A DNA stretch of 64,000 nucleotides, taken from Halarcobacter sp. (GTDB lineage: Bacteria; Campylobacterota; Campylobacteria; Campylobacterales; Arcobacteraceae). The stretch spans positions 434,001 through 498,000 of the forward strand of contig NZ_OY780939.1 in NCBI RefSeq assembly GCF_963675975.1, written 5' to 3'. The notes below the pieces were generated by a model, which was given only the letters and a program-made list of their open reading frames with translations, did no database searches and had not been told where the DNA came from. Below are positions 33,658 through 43,084 of the stretch, one piece after another; within the stretch, counting starts at the first letter, position 1, and each line of letters opens with the position of its first letter. The position numbers and the translations under genes are program-made.

Positions 33658-34406
33658 ATTCATTTGGAAATATTTACTCTGAATATTATGATTTACTCTA
33701 TAAAGATAAAAATTATGAAAATGAAGTTGAATACTTACAAAAAGAAATTCAGACTGAATTACAAAATACAAATTCTATCCTTGAATTAGGTTGTGGAACG
33801 GGAAGACATGCAAAATTATTTTCTGAAAAGGGTTATTCTGTTCATGGCATAGATTCAAGTCAAGACATGTTAAAAATAGCAAAAAAAAATACTAATAATA
33901 ATTTATCCTTTACTCATGCAGATATAAAAAATCTTAACTTAAACAAAGAATTCGATGTTGTATTATCTTTATTTCATGTACTTAGTTATCAAAATTCGAA
34001 AGAAGAACTTATTAAAACATTTGAAGTTGCAAAAAAACATTTAAAATTGGGTGGAATATTTATATTTGATTTTTGGTATGGTCCTGCTGTATTAACAAAT
34101 CTACCTACGCCTCGGTTAAAAAAGTTACAAAATAAAGACATTGAAATAACAAGAATTGCTGAACCTGTTTTACATATAGAAAAAAATATTGTAGATGTTA
34201 ATTATAATATTTTTATAAAAAATAAAAATACACAAAATTTAATTGAAAAAAAAGAACTTCATAGTATGAGATATTTTTTCGATCCAGAATTAGAATTTAT
34301 TTGTGAGCTAGTAGGATTTAAATTAAAGAATAAATATGAATGGTTAACTAATAAAACCCCCAATATTAATAGTTGGAATGTTATGTGGATTTTAAAAAAT
34401 GAATAA
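33654..34406 (+). CDS. SAM-dependent methyltransferase, amino-sugar N-methyltransferase-like
   Basis: The sequence SEYYDLLYKDKNYENEVEYL, then SILELGCGTGRHAKLFSEKG and IFDFWYGPAVL, resembles DesVI/TylM1-type enzymes that N-methylate nucleotide-linked amino sugars. It directly follows the aminotransferase (4-base overlap), which strengthens that reading: the amine it makes could be mono- or dimethylated. Substrate not proven from sequence. Confidence 0.78.
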   Translation: MNSFGNIYSEYYDLLYKDKNYENEVEYLQKEIQTELQNTNSILELGCGTGRHAKLFSEKGYSVHGIDSSQDMLKIAKKNTNNNLSFTHADIKNLNLNKEFDVVLSLFHVLSYQNSKEELIKTFEVAKKHLKLGGIFIFDFWYGPAVLTNLPTPRLKKLQNKDIEITRIAEPVLHIEKNIVDVNYNIFIKNKNTQNLIEKKELHSMRYFFDPELEFICELVGFKLKNKYEWLTNKTPNINSWNVMWILKNE

Positions 34407-35103
34407 TATGTATAATCAAAGAAAAAATTTAAAAGAATCATTAGAATTATTGAAAAGAAATGGTTTTGAACCTTCAGTTATATTAGATATAGGAGTAGCA
34501 GAAGGAACTCCTGATTTATATAATGTTTATCCATATAGTTTTTATTATTTATTTGAGCCTCTTATTGAATTTGAAGAACATATGCAAAGTATATTACAGA
34601 AAATTAAAGGTAAATATTTTTTAGTTGCAGCTTGTGATTTTACAGGTCAAATTAAAATAAATGTACATACAGACCACTTATCAGGTTCTTCAATCTTAAA
34701 AGAAAGTATGGGGGAAGTTGCTGATGGAAATGAAAGAATTATAAAAACATTAAAAATAAATGATTTATTAAAAGACCAACTTCTTAATGAAAAAATTTTA
34801 ATTAAATTAGATACTCAAGGCTCTGAATTAAAAGCATTAAAAGGATGTAGTGAGATTTTAAATAATGTTGAAGTAATCATTACAGAAGTTTCTATGTTTA
34901 GATTTATGAAAGACTCTCCTGACTTCTATGATGTAATCCAATATATGAAAAGTATTAATTTTGTAGCTTATGATATAATTTTTGGATGGAACAGGCCGTT
35001 GGATGGTGCTCTTGGACAAGTTGATATAGTTTTTGTTAAAGAAACTTCAAATTTAAGAAAGAATCATTCATTTTCGACACCAGAACAATTAAGAAATATA
35101 TAA
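34399..35103 (+). CDS. FkbM-family methyltransferase
   Basis: FkbM-type SAM methyltransferases usually O-methylate sugars. Visible are VILDIGVAEGTPDLYNVYP, FEPLIEFEEH, the FkbM signature LIKLDTQGSELKALKGCSE and VEVIITEVSMF. The length of 234 residues is typical. It overlaps the previous methyltransferase by 8 bases and lies 3 bases before the glycosyltransferase, so it belongs to the same transcript. Confidence 0.85.
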   Translation: MNNMYNQRKNLKESLELLKRNGFEPSVILDIGVAEGTPDLYNVYPYSFYYLFEPLIEFEEHMQSILQKIKGKYFLVAACDFTGQIKINVHTDHLSGSSILKESMGEVADGNERIIKTLKINDLLKDQLLNEKILIKLDTQGSELKALKGCSEILNNVEVIITEVSMFRFMKDSPDFYDVIQYMKSINFVAYDIIFGWNRPLDGALGQVDIVFVKETSNLRKNHSFSTPEQLRNI

Positions 35104-35106
35104 TTT

Positions 35107-36618
35107 ATGAAACAGCAAATTTTAGTAATACATCCAGAAGGAAATATTTTTAATAATCCAAATTTATATGAAATTTTAATATTCTTAAATAAATATTTTC
35201 AAACATCTGTCTTAATTCCTAAATTAGAAATTAATCAAGATAATAAACAAAACAATAGTCCATGTAAGATTATTGAATATTCTAATATTTATAATGAATA
35301 TAATCTACTAGCAGACGACAATATTTTAAATGACTTTATAGAAAGATATTCTTTAAACACTTACACATTTACAATAGGAATTGATAGACTAGGGATATAT
35401 CTAGCATATATTCTTTATTCTAAGTTCAATATAAACTATGGATATATTTCATATGAAATATTTTTTGAAAAAGAATCTTCAAAAGAATTTAAACTTATTG
35501 AAAAAATTTCTTGTCAATACACTAATTTCGTAATTGTACAAGATAGAATTAGAGCACACAATCTTCAAATAGAGAATAATATTGATAGCAACAAAATGAT
35601 TTATATTCCTGTTGCTGGTTCAAAGGAATATCCTTATAAAAAGAATTATTTTATTTATGACTTACTAAATATAAGCCGTTCAAAAAAAATGCTTATTTAC
35701 ATAGGTAGCATAGATTATTGGTCTTGTTTTAATAGTATATTTAAAGAAAATTTAATCCCAGAGGATTGGGTATTTATTATTCATGATAGATATGGTTCTT
35801 CAAAAGAAAAGTTAACTGCAATAGAGCCTAATTTACCCTCTAATATTTATTTTTTAGATATTACACTTTGTACAAACCATGATATGAAAAAAATTCTTCA
35901 TTCAGCAGATTTAGGTCTTGCACTATATTGTCCCGATTATAAATCAATATTTACTGGAAAAAATATTTTAGATATAGGCTTGTCTTCTGGAAAAATTTCT
36001 ACATATTTACAAAATGGATTACCTATTATTACATCAGATAATCTGATACTACGAGAATATTATAAAAAATATCATTTTGGTTATATAATAAATAAAGTTT
36101 CTGAACTAGAAATGATACTTTCTAACTATGAACATAATTCTAAATTCCATCAAGATAGTATTAACTTTTTTAATAAAGAATTAAGTTTTAAGAATTATGA
36201 AACAACCATTTTAAATTTACTTAGAAGTACTTTGAAAAAAGATGTAAAATCCAGTTTGACTTTATCTAAAAATAAAAATTTAATAGGTTCATTAAAATAT
36301 ATTTCAACAACTTATAATAAAATTGATTTTTCTAAAAAATTTAATTGTTTATTCATTCAAATTCAAAAATTAAAAAAAGAAAACCAGAAATATATAATTT
36401 ATGGCAATGGAACTTTGGGTAAAACAATCAAATTATTACTAGATGAAAAAATAGAACATGTAGATATAGCTGAAAAAAACAATCATCCTATTAAACTACT
36501 TAATATGAAATATGACAAAATAATTATATCAGTTCTAGGAAGAGAAAATGAAATTGTGGAATATTTAACAAAAGAAATAGGTATTAATAAAAATAGAATT
36601 ATAACATTAGAAATATAA
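35107..36618 (+). CDS. GT-B-like glycosyltransferase with C-terminal Rossmann module
   Basis: Residues 1 to about 380 read as a GT-B (GT4-like) glycosyltransferase: a first half with [10 protein letters not shown], then [30 protein letters not shown] and [17 protein letters not shown], the usual donor-binding region. Residues about 427-503 are an extra module with [11 protein letters not shown] (GxGxxG at 433-438) and [13 protein letters not shown], shared with other proteins in this island. It overlaps gmd by one base (TAATG). Confidence 0.72.
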   Translation: MKQQILVIHPEGNIFNNPNLYEILIFLNKYFQTSVLIPKLEINQDNKQNNSPCKIIEYSNIYNEYNLLADDNILNDFIERYSLNTYTFTIGIDRLGIYLAYILYSKFNINYGYISYEIFFEKESSKEFKLIEKISCQYTNFVIVQDRIRAHNLQIENNIDSNKMIYIPVAGSKEYPYKKNYFIYDLLNISRSKKMLIYIGSIDYWSCFNSIFKENLIPEDWVFIIHDRYGSSKEKLTAIEPNLPSNIYFLDITLCTNHDMKKILHSADLGLALYCPDYKSIFTGKNILDIGLSSGKISTYLQNGLPIITSDNLILREYYKKYHFGYIINKVSELEMILSNYEHNSKFHQDSINFFNKELSFKNYETTILNLLRSTLKKDVKSSLTLSKNKNLIGSLKYISTTYNKIDFSKKFNCLFIQIQKLKKENQKYIIYGNGTLGKTIKLLLDEKIEHVDIAEKNNHPIKLLNMKYDKIIISVLGRENEIVEYLTKEIGINKNRIITLEI

Positions 36619-37784
36619 TGGAGAATAAAGTATATATGAAAGATAAAAAAATTGCATTAATCACTGGTGTTACAGGACAAGATGGTTCATATCTTGCAGA
36701 ATTTCTACTTAAAAAAGGGTATATTGTTCATGGTATAAAAAGAAGAACTTCACTATTTAATACAGATAGAATAGATCATTTATATCAAGACCCACATGAA
36801 GAAAATAGAAATTTTATTTTGCATTATGGGGACATGACTGATTCTATGAATTTGACAAGAGTTATTCAAGAAATACAACCAGATGAAATTTATAATTTAG
36901 CAGCTATGAGTCATGTTGCAGTATCTTTTGAAACACCAGAATATGTGGCAAATGCCGATGGCATGGGAACCCTTAGAATATTAGAAGCAGTAAGAATTTT
37001 AGGACTTATAAAAAAAACAAAAATTTATCAAGCTAGTACATCTGAACTATATGGAAAGGTACAAGAAACTCCACAAAATGAAAACACTCCTTTTTATCCA
37101 AGAAGTCCTTATGCTGTAGCAAAAATGTATGCATATTGGATAACTGTAAATTATAGAGAAGCTTATGGAATTTTTGCTTGTAATGGAATCTTATTTAATC
37201 ATGAATCTCCTGTAAGAGGTGAAACATTTGTAACAAGAAAAATAACAAGAGCAACATCCAAAATTGCATTAGGACTACAAAATAAATTATATTTAGGAAA
37301 TCTTAATGCAAAAAGAGATTGGGGACATGCAAAAGATTATGTAAAAATGATGTGGATGATTCTCCAAGCAGAAAAAGCTGAAGATTGGGTTATTGCAACA
37401 GGACAAACAACTACAGTAAGAGATTTTGTAAAATTATCATTTGAATATGTTGGGATTACGTTAAGATTTGAAGGTACAGGAATAAATGAAGTTGGAATTG
37501 TAGATAAAATAAATATAAAAAAATATGAAAGAATTACCCAAAAAAAATATGACCATAAATTAGAAAATAAAATTGTTGTATCTATAGACAAAAAATATTT
37601 TAGACCAACAGAAGTCGATTTATTATTAGGTAATCCAACAAAAGCAGAAAAAAAACTTGGGTGGAATAGAGAATACAATTTACAAGACTTAGTTAATGAT
37701 ATGATGAAATCAGATATAAAACTTATGAAAAGAGATCAATACATTAAAGATGGTGGATATCAAGCAATGAGCTACTATGAATAA
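36618..37784 (+). CDS. gmd: GDP-mannose 4,6-dehydratase
   Basis: Gmd converts GDP-mannose to GDP-4-keto-6-deoxymannose, the branch point to GDP-fucose and GDP-perosamine. [18 protein letters not shown] is the NADP-binding motif, ASTSELYGK carries the catalytic Ser/Thr and Glu, and [10 protein letters not shown] the Tyr-Lys pair. [16 protein letters not shown] is another signature. Length 388 residues is normal. The ATG at 36618 shares a base with the previous stop; a second ATG at 36636 preceded by GGAG is possible and would start the protein at [11 protein letters not shown]. Confidence 0.95.
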   Translation: MENKVYMKDKKIALITGVTGQDGSYLAEFLLKKGYIVHGIKRRTSLFNTDRIDHLYQDPHEENRNFILHYGDMTDSMNLTRVIQEIQPDEIYNLAAMSHVAVSFETPEYVANADGMGTLRILEAVRILGLIKKTKIYQASTSELYGKVQETPQNENTPFYPRSPYAVAKMYAYWITVNYREAYGIFACNGILFNHESPVRGETFVTRKITRATSKIALGLQNKLYLGNLNAKRDWGHAKDYVKMMWMILQAEKAEDWVIATGQTTTVRDFVKLSFEYVGITLRFEGTGINEVGIVDKINIKKYERITQKKYDHKLENKIVVSIDKKYFRPTEVDLLLGNPTKAEKKLGWNREYNLQDLVNDMMKSDIKLMKRDQYIKDGGYQAMSYYE

Positions 37785-37797
37785 AAAAGCTTTATAA

Positions 37798-38868
37798 ATG
37801 TCAATAAATAAAAATTCAAAAATTTATATAGCCGGTCATACCGGACTAGTCGGTTCCGCGATTTTAAAAAAGCTTAAAGAAAAAAATTATACAAATATTA
37901 TAACAAGAACTCATGATAAATTAGATTTAACTAATCAATCTCTAGTTGCAAATTTTTTTAAAAAAGAAAAACCAGAATATGTTATTTTAGCTGCTGCAAA
38001 AGTAGGTGGAATAATGGCAAATAATTTATTTAGAGCTGATTTTATTTATGAAAATATCTCTATTCAAAATAACGTTATACATCAATCTTATCTGCACAAT
38101 GTAAAAAAATTATTATTCTTGGGTTCAACTTGTATATATCCAAAAGATGCCCCTCAACCTATAAAAGAAAGTTCATTATTAACAGGGCCATTGGAATATA
38201 CAAATGAACCATATGCAATTGCAAAACTTGCTGGTATAAAAATGTGTGAATCATACAATATTCAGTATAATACCAATTTTATTTCAGTAATGCCTACAAA
38301 CCTTTATGGTCCAAATGATAATTTTGATTTAGATAATTCTCATGTTTTACCTGCACTAATTAGAAAAATTCATTTGGCTAAATTATTAAATGAAGAAAAA
38401 TATGATGAAATAATGTTAGATTTGGGAATTGATAATATTTTTAAAGCTAAAAAATATCTTAAAAAATATGGAATTACAAAAAATAATGTTGAAATTTGGG
38501 GGACAGGAGAACCTAAACGTGAATTTTTATATTCTGAAGATATGGCTGATGCCTGTATATTCTTACTTAAAAATAAGAGTTTTAATGATATAGTGAATAG
38601 TCAATCTCTATCAAAAAGTGGAGAAATTAAAAATACTCATATTAACATAGGAACAGGAAAAGATATAAGTATAAAAGAATTAGCATATCTTATTAAAGAT
38701 ATTGTAAACTTTCAAGGAAATTTTAATTTTAATACAAATAAACCAGATGGTGTTATACTCAAAAAAACTGATATTACAAAACTTGAAAATATGGGCTGGA
38801 AATATAAAATAACACTGAGAGAAGGAATAAAAAAAGCATATGATTTCTATACACAAAACATCAAATAA
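37798..38868 (+). CDS. fcl: GDP-L-fucose synthase (Fcl/WcaG family)
   Basis: This epimerase/reductase turns GDP-4-keto-6-deoxymannose into GDP-L-fucose or a related 6-deoxyhexose. IAGHTGLVGSAI is the NADP motif, GSTCIYPKDAPQPIKE the catalytic-serine region and YAIAKLAGIKMCESY the Tyr-Lys pair. At 356 residues it is about 35-40 longer than E. coli Fcl, owing mainly to a lysine-rich insertion around LGIDNIFKAKKYLKKYG. Codons for residues 11-20 are unusually GC-rich for the gene (37831-37860). Confidence 0.88.
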   Translation: MSINKNSKIYIAGHTGLVGSAILKKLKEKNYTNIITRTHDKLDLTNQSLVANFFKKEKPEYVILAAAKVGGIMANNLFRADFIYENISIQNNVIHQSYLHNVKKLLFLGSTCIYPKDAPQPIKESSLLTGPLEYTNEPYAIAKLAGIKMCESYNIQYNTNFISVMPTNLYGPNDNFDLDNSHVLPALIRKIHLAKLLNEEKYDEIMLDLGIDNIFKAKKYLKKYGITKNNVEIWGTGEPKREFLYSEDMADACIFLLKNKSFNDIVNSQSLSKSGEIKNTHINIGTGKDISIKELAYLIKDIVNFQGNFNFNTNKPDGVILKKTDITKLENMGWKYKITLREGIKKAYDFYTQNIK

Positions 38869-39484
38869 CATAAATAACATTTTAAAGTCAACACCTATAA
38901 TATCTCAAATGGTTACAGATACACAAATTATTCATATTTTATCTAATTTAGAAAGTACTCTAGATTCTAATATTGAAGGAGAAATTGTTGAACTTGGATG
39001 TAATATTGGTACTACCTCTATATTTATTAGAAAACTATTAGATCTCAAAGAAAGTAAAAAAGAGTATTATGTATATGATTCATTTGAAGGACTTCCTGCT
39101 AAATTGTCACATGATATGTCAAATACAGCAATACAATATAAAGAGGGTTCATGCAAAACTTCTTTAGATCTTTTTACAAATACGTTTAAAAATTATAATT
39201 TAAAAAAACCAATAGTATGTCAAGGTTGGTTTAAAAATATTGATGAATCTTCTTTTCCTAAAAAAATTTCTTTTGCATTTTTTGATGGTGATTTTTATTC
39301 TTCTATAATTGATAGTTTTGATAAAATATATTCTAAATTATCTCCTGGAGCAAAAGTTATTATTCATGACTATGGATGGGATGCATTACCAGGGGTAAAA
39401 AAAGCCTGTGATGATTTTTTGAAAAATAAACCAGAAAAAATACTAATGTTAGAAGTAGGGATAGGTTTATTAATAAAAAAATGA
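38840..39484 (+). CDS. TylF/MycF-type macrocin O-methyltransferase homologue
   Basis: The family, named after macrolide sugar O-methyltransferases, is Mg- and SAM-dependent. Visible are EIVELGCNIGTTSIF, YVYDSFEGLPAK, FAFFDGDFYSS and HDYGWDALPGVKKACDDF. It probably methylates a sugar hydroxyl made or transferred here. The ATG at 38840 overlaps fcl by 29 bases; the next Met is residue 24, so the true start may be a little later. Confidence 0.82.
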   Translation: MISIHKTSNNINNILKSTPIISQMVTDTQIIHILSNLESTLDSNIEGEIVELGCNIGTTSIFIRKLLDLKESKKEYYVYDSFEGLPAKLSHDMSNTAIQYKEGSCKTSLDLFTNTFKNYNLKKPIVCQGWFKNIDESSFPKKISFAFFDGDFYSSIIDSFDKIYSKLSPGAKVIIHDYGWDALPGVKKACDDFLKNKPEKILMLEVGIGLLIKK

Positions 39485-40533
39485 ATACTACTTATCCAAA
39501 AATTTCAATTGTTACAGTAACATATAATGCCGAACATTTTCTTGAGCAAACAATTCTTAGTATATTGAAACAAAAATATCCAAATATTGAATATATAATC
39601 ATAGATGGTAATAGTTCAGATAAAACAGTTGAAATAATTAAAAAATATGAAAAATATATATCATACTGGACAAGTGAATCGGACAAGGGAATTTATGATG
39701 CAATGAACAAAGGAATATCTATATCAACAGGAGAATGGATAAACTTTATGAATGCAGGAGATAGTTTTGTAGAAGAAGATACAATTTGTAAAATAATGAA
39801 TGAATTAGAACCTGAAACTGATTTAATAGCAGGAGATATATATTACATAGCAGAAGATAATAAAAAATCATATAAATCACATAAAGAAATTTATTATCCA
39901 TTAGATAATATGTTTTGTTACCATCAAACTTTATTTACAAAAACATATATTATGAAAAATATACCTTTTTCCTTAGAATTTTCAATTGCTGCTGATTATG
40001 ATTTTGTATTGAATTGTTTTCTAAGAAATTATAATTTTCAATTTGTAAACTTTCCAATTGCAAATTTTTTAGCTGGAGGTATTTCTGAACAAAATGTAAT
40101 AAAAGCAAGAATTGAAGATTTATTTATTCAATCAAAATATTTAGATAAAGTTGATAATATTTTTAATTCAAATGCGTACAATACATTAAAAAGTTTAGAG
40201 AATTCATCTCATAATATGTTTTTTAATAGACTATTTAATAATTTACTTTCTCAATGCTATCACTTTCACCTAGAAAAAAAGAATTTTGTTCTTTATGGTT
40301 ATGGAAATATTGGTAAAATAATTTATTCTAATTTTAAGAATAACATAAAATATGTTATAGATCAACAATATGATATCTTAAAAAAGCAATATATAAAACC
40401 TATTACTGTTTTAAAAAATAGTCCTAATGAATTGATTGTTATATCTGTTTTAGGAAGAGAAAAAGAAATTATAGATGAATTAATTAACACATATAATATA
40501 CGAAAAGAGTTAATAATAATATTTAATCTTTAA
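39481..40533 (+). CDS. Family 2 glycosyltransferase with C-terminal Rossmann module
   Basis: Residues 1 to about 210 form a GT-A domain: ISIVTVTYNAEHFLEQTI, YIIIDGNSSDKT, SESDKGIYDAMNKGI and NAGDSF in place of a DxD. This subtype (WcaA-like) often adds sugars to lipid-linked glycans. Residues about 269-350 are the Rossmann-like module seen elsewhere in the island (VLYGYGNIGKII, G273-x-G275-x2-G278, and ISVLGREKEI). It is the last plus-strand gene of the island, and its stop abuts the stop of the convergent gene. Confidence 0.82.
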   Translation: MNTTYPKISIVTVTYNAEHFLEQTILSILKQKYPNIEYIIIDGNSSDKTVEIIKKYEKYISYWTSESDKGIYDAMNKGISISTGEWINFMNAGDSFVEEDTICKIMNELEPETDLIAGDIYYIAEDNKKSYKSHKEIYYPLDNMFCYHQTLFTKTYIMKNIPFSLEFSIAADYDFVLNCFLRNYNFQFVNFPIANFLAGGISEQNVIKARIEDLFIQSKYLDKVDNIFNSNAYNTLKSLENSSHNMFFNRLFNNLLSQCYHFHLEKKNFVLYGYGNIGKIIYSNFKNNIKYVIDQQYDILKKQYIKPITVLKNSPNELIVISVLGREKEIIDELINTYNIRKELIIIFNL

Positions 40534-41895
40534 TCATTTTATTTCTATATAATCTATAAAATCATTTATACTAATAATATTAGGGGAAATTTTTTTTGTT
40601 AAAGAATAGTTTTTAATTTTCTGTATAATTTCATTTGCATAAGCAATACTTGCAATAATAATATATTTATTATCAATATTTATAGGACTAGATTCAAGAG
40701 TATATACATTATTATAATCAAATGTACTTGCAGTATTATTTGAATCAAGTATCATTATTATTTTTATTTTCTTGTTTTTTATTTTTTTTATAAGTTCATG
40801 TGCAATTTCTCCGGTACCATATATTATTAATTCTTTTATGGACTTTAGCTTTATCAAGTTAAAAAGTATATCCGAATCTAAATTATAAGAATCAATCATT
40901 ATATTTCTTTTTATTTGTATCTGATTATATCTTAATTTTAAATTATTATTTTTAGTTATTTTAAAAAGATTATATATATAATTTATATAGTAACTCTTAT
41001 TATTGGTTTTAACAATTTCTAAAATATTATTATTAAAAGAGTATAATTTATTTTCAATATTTTCTAAAAAAATCTGATTCTTCAATTTTTGATTAAATAA
41101 AAGACTTAATAAATGAGTAGTTGTTATATATAAGAGTTTTGATAAAAAATAGTCCTCATAGTGTTTATAAACTTTTTTATCTATAAGAAACTTTTTAATT
41201 AATTTAAACACACGGAATAAATCATTTATATGTTTTAAAGAGATACTATTAGTAATAGATTTGTCTGTAACATTCCAATTATAAAATATATTTTCTAAAA
41301 CACTAATATTCTTTGCATAAAAAAACAATTGAAATGTAACAATTTGGTCTTCAAAATATAATTCTTCAGGAAAAAATATATCGTTATCAATAAATAATCT
41401 TATCGAGTATATTTTATTCCATACCATTGGTGAAATACATCCTTTCATGAAATCACAAATAGAATCATTAGAATAAATATCTAAAGGAGATGTAGATAAG
41501 ACTTCGTCATTACTTACTCTATGATATCGACAACTAACAATATCACAATTTTTTGACAAAGCTTCATTATAAAGAATTTCAACCATTTTAGGATGAATAT
41601 AATCATCACTATCTATAAACATAACAAATTTAGAAGATGCATAAATTATACCTTTATTTCTTGCATTACCTGGACCTTTGTTATATTTTAGACCTATAAT
41701 TTTTATTCGAGAATCTTTATTTTTATAATTTTCAACTATAAATAAACTTCTATCAGTTGAAGCATCATCTACAATAATAATTTCAATATTTTTCATTGTT
41801 TGATTTAATATTGAATTTAAACATTTATTTATATAGTTTTCAGCATTAAAAATAGGGACAATAATACTTACTAAAGGATTTTTACAACTGCTCAA
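40534..41895 (-). CDS. Family 2 glycosyltransferase with C-terminal Rossmann module
   Basis: The N-terminal GT-A domain has SIIVPIFNAENYINKCLNSI, IIIVDDASTDRS, GPGNARNKGI and the metal-binding DSDD at 95-98. A helical middle region follows, then from about residue 354 the module ELIIYGTGEIAHELIKKI with DSNN and KYIIIASIAYANEI. It is the AT-rich last gene of the minus-strand pse operon and overlaps the DJ-1/PfpI gene by 14 bases. No membrane helices were seen. The sugar it transfers is unknown. Confidence 0.82.
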   Translation of the reverse strand: MSSCKNPLVSIIVPIFNAENYINKCLNSILNQTMKNIEIIIVDDASTDRSLFIVENYKNKDSRIKIIGLKYNKGPGNARNKGIIYASSKFVMFIDSDDYIHPKMVEILYNEALSKNCDIVSCRYHRVSNDEVLSTSPLDIYSNDSICDFMKGCISPMVWNKIYSIRLFIDNDIFFPEELYFEDQIVTFQLFFYAKNISVLENIFYNWNVTDKSITNSISLKHINDLFRVFKLIKKFLIDKKVYKHYEDYFLSKLLYITTTHLLSLLFNQKLKNQIFLENIENKLYSFNNNILEIVKTNNKSYYINYIYNLFKITKNNNLKLRYNQIQIKRNIMIDSYNLDSDILFNLIKLKSIKELIIYGTGEIAHELIKKIKNKKIKIIMILDSNNTASTFDYNNVYTLESSPINIDNKYIIIASIAYANEIIQKIKNYSLTKKISPNIISINDFIDYIEIK

Positions 41896-42388
41896 TCAAA
41901 GCCTTCATCCATTGATGATTATTTCTAAAATGTGGCGATGATACAAAATGTCCATCAACTACAACATCTTCTTCTAAATATTCACAACCAGAGTTTATAA
42001 GGTCATCTTTCATCCCTTTATAACAAGTTGCTTTTTTGCCTTTCATTATTTTTGCTGAGATTGTAACCCAAGAGCCATGACAAATTGTTGCAATTGGCTT
42101 TCTCTTCTCATCCATTGCTCTTACAAAATCAAGTATCTCTTGTACTTGTCTTGCTCTATCTGGACCTTCATGACCTCCTGGAATGATAACCATATCAAAA
42201 TCTTTTTCATCTAACTCTTTACATTTTATAGTTGGGTTTGCCTCTTGCCCAAGCTTACCATTTACGCTTTTATCTCCGGCAATTGCTACATCAACTTTTA
42301 TATTCTCTTCTTGTAGTCTATAAAAAGGGTATGTAAACTCACTATCTTCAAACCCTTTTCCTATGATTATTACAGCTCTTTTTCCCAT
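41882..42388 (-). CDS. DJ-1/PfpI family protein
   Basis: The 168-residue protein has the nucleophile-elbow cysteine C103 in ATICHGSW, with H104 following and E14 in GKGFEDSEF, the typical PfpI/DJ-1 arrangement. Family members include deglycase-like and glyoxalase-like enzymes, chaperones and amidases. It lies 0 bases after the cupin gene and overlaps the glycosyltransferase, so it is part of the pse operon rather than a separate stress gene. A hydrolase or amidase action on a sugar amide is conceivable but unproven. Confidence 0.85.
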   Translation of the reverse strand: MGKRAVIIIGKGFEDSEFTYPFYRLQEENIKVDVAIAGDKSVNGKLGQEANPTIKCKELDEKDFDMVIIPGGHEGPDRARQVQEILDFVRAMDEKRKPIATICHGSWVTISAKIMKGKKATCYKGMKDDLINSGCEYLEEDVVVDGHFVSSPHFRNNHQWMKALIEQL

Positions 42389-43084
42389 TTATATCTCCTT
42401 TGAAAGCAACAAAACAGTATTTCCTACTTTCATATCACTTATATCTTTTAATCTAAATATTTTACCAATATTTTTATCATTATCCAAAATAGAAATTATA
42501 GAGTTTTCATCATAAGTATTTAATTGTTCTAAATCATCTATTTTAAGTATTTCAACTTTTGTCGTTCCAAATTTTTTTACAGTATTATTTGGAAAAGATA
42601 AAGATAAATTATCTACATTTTTATAACAATCTTTATTCTCATACTCTTTGCCTTGTCTTCCATAAGTGTCATTTATCCTTGCTAAATCAAACTTATTTAC
42701 AGGGGTTTCTATCTCTAATACAAAAGCTCCCTCTTCATTGATTGCTTGTGTTTGATGAAAAATCTTTTTTTCAAAAAACAATCCATCTAAATTTTTTAAT
42801 AAATTTGTTTTGTTTAAAGTACCACACATAACCTCACCATCTAAACATACTAAAGAGGTTTGTTTTTTAACATGACAATGCATCGATGTATTTTGCATAT
42901 ATTTTATATTTAATATCCAGATGGCACACTGTTCATTTTCAAAAAGAAGATATTCACTTCCCCAAGGTTTTTCTACTAAAATATCTTTAAAGTCAATACT
43001 ACACTCAACATCATTATAAATCAATTGTTCTAAACTTTTTTTGTCTTCTGACGTAGGCTTTTTTAAATATTTTATATCTTTCAT
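42389..43084 (-). CDS. Cupin-like protein of the pseudaminic acid operon
   Basis: VEKPWGSEYLLFENEQCAIW and NTSMHCHVKKQTSLVCLDGE, with GLFFEKKIFHQTQAI, outline a cupin barrel with likely metal-binding histidines. The PWG motif is common in sugar-phosphate isomerase-like and mannose-6-phosphate-isomerase-type cupins. A second, less clear domain fills the C-terminal third. It overlaps the ATP-grasp gene by 4 bases. Function is not assigned; an isomerase or a binding partner of the ATP-grasp enzymes is possible. Confidence 0.6.
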   Translation of the reverse strand: MKDIKYLKKPTSEDKKSLEQLIYNDVECSIDFKDILVEKPWGSEYLLFENEQCAIWILNIKYMQNTSMHCHVKKQTSLVCLDGEVMCGTLNKTNLLKNLDGLFFEKKIFHQTQAINEEGAFVLEIETPVNKFDLARINDTYGRQGKEYENKDCYKNVDNLSLSFPNNTVKKFGTTKVEILKIDDLEQLNTYDENSIISILDNDKNIGKIFRLKDISDMKVGNTVLLLSKEI

